From the NCBI GenBank assembly GCA_022695795.1, contig MU404076.1, forward strand, positions 124,001 through 188,000: a DNA stretch of 64,000 bases, in the 5' to 3' direction. Below are positions 60,889 through 64,000 of this stretch, one piece after another; the stretch's first letter is position 1; each line of letters opens with the position of its first letter. Below the pieces are notes generated by a model. The model was not told the origin of the DNA. It worked only from the letters and a program-made list of their open reading frames with translations, and ran no database searches. Source of the DNA: Biscogniauxia marginata. Lineage: Eukaryota > Ascomycota > Sordariomycetes > Xylariales > Xylariaceae. Both the position numbers and the translations under genes were made by a program.

Positions 60889-63800
60889 GTGGAGGAAGAT
60901 AGATGTGTATGTGTGATGGGATCGAAGTCGAAGCGATAAGGATAGAGTAAAGATACAGTTGACGACACCGACGGGCGATGAGGTTCCAATGGCAATGGCA
61001 ATAGTTAAATAAGCTAGTCAGGAAAGGGGGAGGGAGAGAGAGAGAGAGAGCAGTGTAAGAGGGTAATGTTGAGGGGGAGATAGGGGACGGGGATGGTATT
61101 TAGACGGGATCGGATGTCCGGGGGGTGAGCTGACTAGAGGTGACTAGGCTACAGGGTGGACGGTATGGCGTTTCGTTGTATGACTATAGAGTTTGATTCG
61201 TCACGATGTATTTGCCTACCTTATAAATGCAATATTGGGACGCCCATTGGGACGCCCCTGCACTTCGCAGTAAAGGGTAGTAAGGAAACTGCAAGGGAGA
61301 CATGTCTTAACTCGAGGAAGCCAAGAGCGGCAGATGAGTCTCGCCTACCACTAACCACATTACAGTTTAGCTTGCCTACAGCTACCTTCGTACCACCTAC
61401 CCGACATCATATCTACCTACTACTAACCTAGTAAGCTCTCTCGCTCTCCCCACCTTCTCTCCCCTCCTTCGTTGACCGTCATTGAACCTTCATTGAAGCT
61501 CGCAGCTACATAACCTTGTTCCAAGGTAGCCATAACCTACCTACCTAGATTACACTATTATTGCTCCCCTGTCTGTCTTGATCATGCTGTTAGAGCCAAG
61601 AAGAAACCTAGTTTGAGGCAGCCTAGTGTTTACTCCTTTGTTCGCAGCAATTCGCAATTCGATGGTTGAGAGATGCTACAAGTTTAGCATCAGAGTGCTA
61701 TAGAGCGGGAGATCGTTAGGGGTCCTCCCATCACTGAGCTTGGTAGATCCCGGGGCGACGAATAGGAGATACAGGTTGGCAGTGGGGAACTGTCACCGAC
61801 AAAATGGCCCCCCCTGGGCCTTTTTCCCACCGGTTGAGAGGGTAAGAGGGAGCTAGGATCCTTCGGTGATCAACGCTCTCAGTCACGCTGGCATTGGTGG
61901 ACAACTCTATTTCTTCCCCCGACGTTAGCGCTAAACTACACTCGGTAAGACCGTCAAACCAACAAAATGTCTCTGCCAAATCACAGCCCGCCAATTGACA
62001 AGGTGCGCCCACCCGCTTGTCTGCTTGTTCCTGGCTGTCTCTTCTGCTTCCAATATCGTTCCAGAACCCACACTGTGAACTCCCTCCCCCCTGAGGTCAG
62101 ACAGACGATGGAGAACGGAATCTCGTGTCGACTTGCTGGTAAAGAAAGACCAAAGCCAGACCTGTATTCCTCTTGGATGCGATACCTAATAAATTTCAAC
62201 GAGTATTGATACCTATTTAGGCACCCCCTTTTTTCATCCTCGTTATCTCTGTCTGCCGACTGCGGAGGCAGCTAAAATCAGCCAGTAATGAGTATTACGT
62301 CTGTCGTTATATGTAAGATGTTTCCTTTTTTTGATATTACCCGACTACACTTAGCTACAGGTAATTCTGTCCGATTCTATTCCCTCTGCGTCGGATTCCG
62401 AAATCCATAATCCCCCCCCACACGCACGACTGATTCTCGACGACTTTCTGCCCAGTGGATCTTGAGGTTAAGATAGCCAGTAAAACCCGAAAATAACACT
62501 CCAGGTTGATCATCGAGATCTGGGGTTCTCTAGTTTCCCACTGTGGGCAACAAACAAGTGATGCGATTCTCGTACCATAGTCGGAAGACACTGGTCACCG
62601 TGCGTCTGCATGTTCATACCCTCTACACTAAAGCGGCTTATCGCAGACAACATCTAGAATTGACTACGGAGCTATCTTGCATCGTCGACGAACGACCCTG
62701 TAGCCTCTCGGTCGTTCGCGGCGAGTTCCGGCCCGAACAAAGAGGCATACCTCGTCGCATACCTCGTCGCATAGGTCAGTTTCCAAACTCTGTTTCAAGA
62801 CGATTTGATGATCAGACGCTGCTGCATCTGCAGTCGAAATATAGGTAGGTAAAAACCGGTTATAGAGCAAAGTCATATAATGAGTTGGCCGCTGCAGATA
62901 AGGTACCACCACATCTAAGCCAATAGACGACATAAGGCCTCGCTATCATTCGCGCATACCCCAGCCATGTTAACTCAGATATCAGGTAGCCAATGGTACG
63001 CACCTAGATGAGTCAGGTTCTGTATCAATTCACATCTGTCTTAGATAGTATGGGGTAAAGATCGGAAACTGTTTTCTCGTCGGCCGATGGTATAGACTGC
63101 ATTCATCACTCTGTCTGCGTATACCCGAATTGTCTATCGAGTGACGTATGCATGCTACCTCCTTGAGAAGCCCAGCGAGCCTATCGGAAACAAGCAAGTG
63201 ACGTATGCCCATTAGCCCGAATGTTAATACACCTCGGTTGACGATTGCCTATAACTCAATCTGTAATCGATGTCACAAGACTATCACTCTTGAGTTAGGA
63301 CAAAGCTAATATTATGACTAGGAGCGAAACTACATCGTATCCCGCCTAGTATAGGTTGGTCCTTCACCGCCATGGGCCTCAGGGCCGGTGCTTAGTAATG
63401 AAGATCCAAAAGCCTCGTTTTAATATTATAGCAGAAGACAGGTGAGATATAATTGAGGCCCACATCTCACTAAGCAACTATAGTTTACACTAGATGGGAG
63501 TACGAAGGCCAACTCTTAGACGGAGAAATGTTACTACATATTACCTCAAGGTCTCTAGACGGTGGGTAAACGACCCCTTTTATATCTAGGTAGTTTGCTA
63601 TAGGTCCTGTCCTCCCTAGCCCCTCAACTCGGAGGCCAGTCCTTCTACGCTTCTGATACACAATCTCGAACGCGCTTCGCGCTCCGAATCAATAATTCCA
63701 AGAACGAGCTTGATACCTGCCAAGAGCTCAAGTCTACTATCGTACCTTACAGTGGTAAGAACACATGATACGAATACAAGGGTGCTCGGTAGACAAAGGA

Positions 63801-64000
63801 GATATTTGAGTGTAAAACGATTGCCTATCCATATACCTTTAATTCTAGCTCTTTGCGTAACAACGAAGTTATCACCTACACCTAGGTGTATATGTAAGCG
63901 TACGTTCCTGGTACCTGATTATAGTCATATTACCGAGAAACTCACCCTATTACCGAGATGCCGAGATATTCACTTTATTACCGAGATATCTACTTGCTTG
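60889..64000. other. Gene-poor right flank
   Basis: No intact gene supported. A (GA)n run lies at about 61036-61051, TACCTA motifs at about 61390-61420 and 61538-61550, and a doubled CATACCTCGTCG unit at about 62748-62771. A reverse-strand frame at about 63735-63605 looks protein-like but contains a TAG. Confidence 0.5.
63928..63986. repeat. TATTACCGAGA repeat at window edge
   Basis: Three exact copies of TATTACCGAGA (63928, 63948, 63976) plus a partial CCGAGATA at 63961, spaced 20 and 28 nt; the array may continue beyond the window. Confidence 0.8.

Overview
This window reads as nuclear DNA of a filamentous ascomycete (Pezizomycotina, probably Sordariomycetes). The genes are separate and on both strands, with short introns (about 50-100 nt, GTRNGT donors, YAG acceptors). 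Several families are typically fungal: Ecm33, the Anp1 mannosyltransferase subunit, UPF0662/DUF2408, a pisatin-demethylase-like P450 and a GH43 arabinanase. The genus cannot be fixed from the sequence alone. Exon structures were worked out by hand from splice sites, reading frame and family resemblance.

Layout. (1) 1-13.5 kb is gene-poor and partly decayed: a truncated SRR1-like gene with a stop at codon 4, an intact F-box gene, a small low-complexity ORF, and a GH43 arabinanase broken by two stops, a 1-nt deletion and a lost splice donor. (2) 13.9-24.7 kb is compact housekeeping DNA: sphingolipid delta-4 desaturase, VAP/Scs2 ER tether, UBA-UBX protein, ribosomal stalk protein P1, a UPF0662 protein and a YCII-domain protein with very small exons. 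(3) 25-29 kb is mostly intergenic, with one low-complexity ORF and a dense microsatellite cluster. (4) 29-36 kb has a Pcs60/AAE3-type peroxisomal acyl-CoA synthetase, an SPF45-type splicing factor and GPI-anchored Ecm33. (5) 36-54.6 kb is looser: AlkA/Mag1-type DNA glycosylase, Anp1, Qcr7 and a mitochondrial NAD+ carrier, separated by long intergenic stretches. (6) 54.7-59.4 kb holds a P450 and a short-chain dehydrogenase in tandem, the one accessory-metabolism candidate. (7) A mitochondrial protein gene at 60.2-60.9 kb is followed by gene-poor sequence to the right edge.

No operon, CRISPR array, tRNA, rRNA or intact transposon was recognised. Most core genes lie in divergent or convergent pairs. 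The points most worth checking are the P450-SDR pair with its two odd P450 splice junctions, the layered lesions of the GH43 gene, the nested G/A/T/C homopolymer palindrome near 40.9 kb, the tiny exons, and the TACCTA/TAGGTA motif scattered through intergenic DNA.
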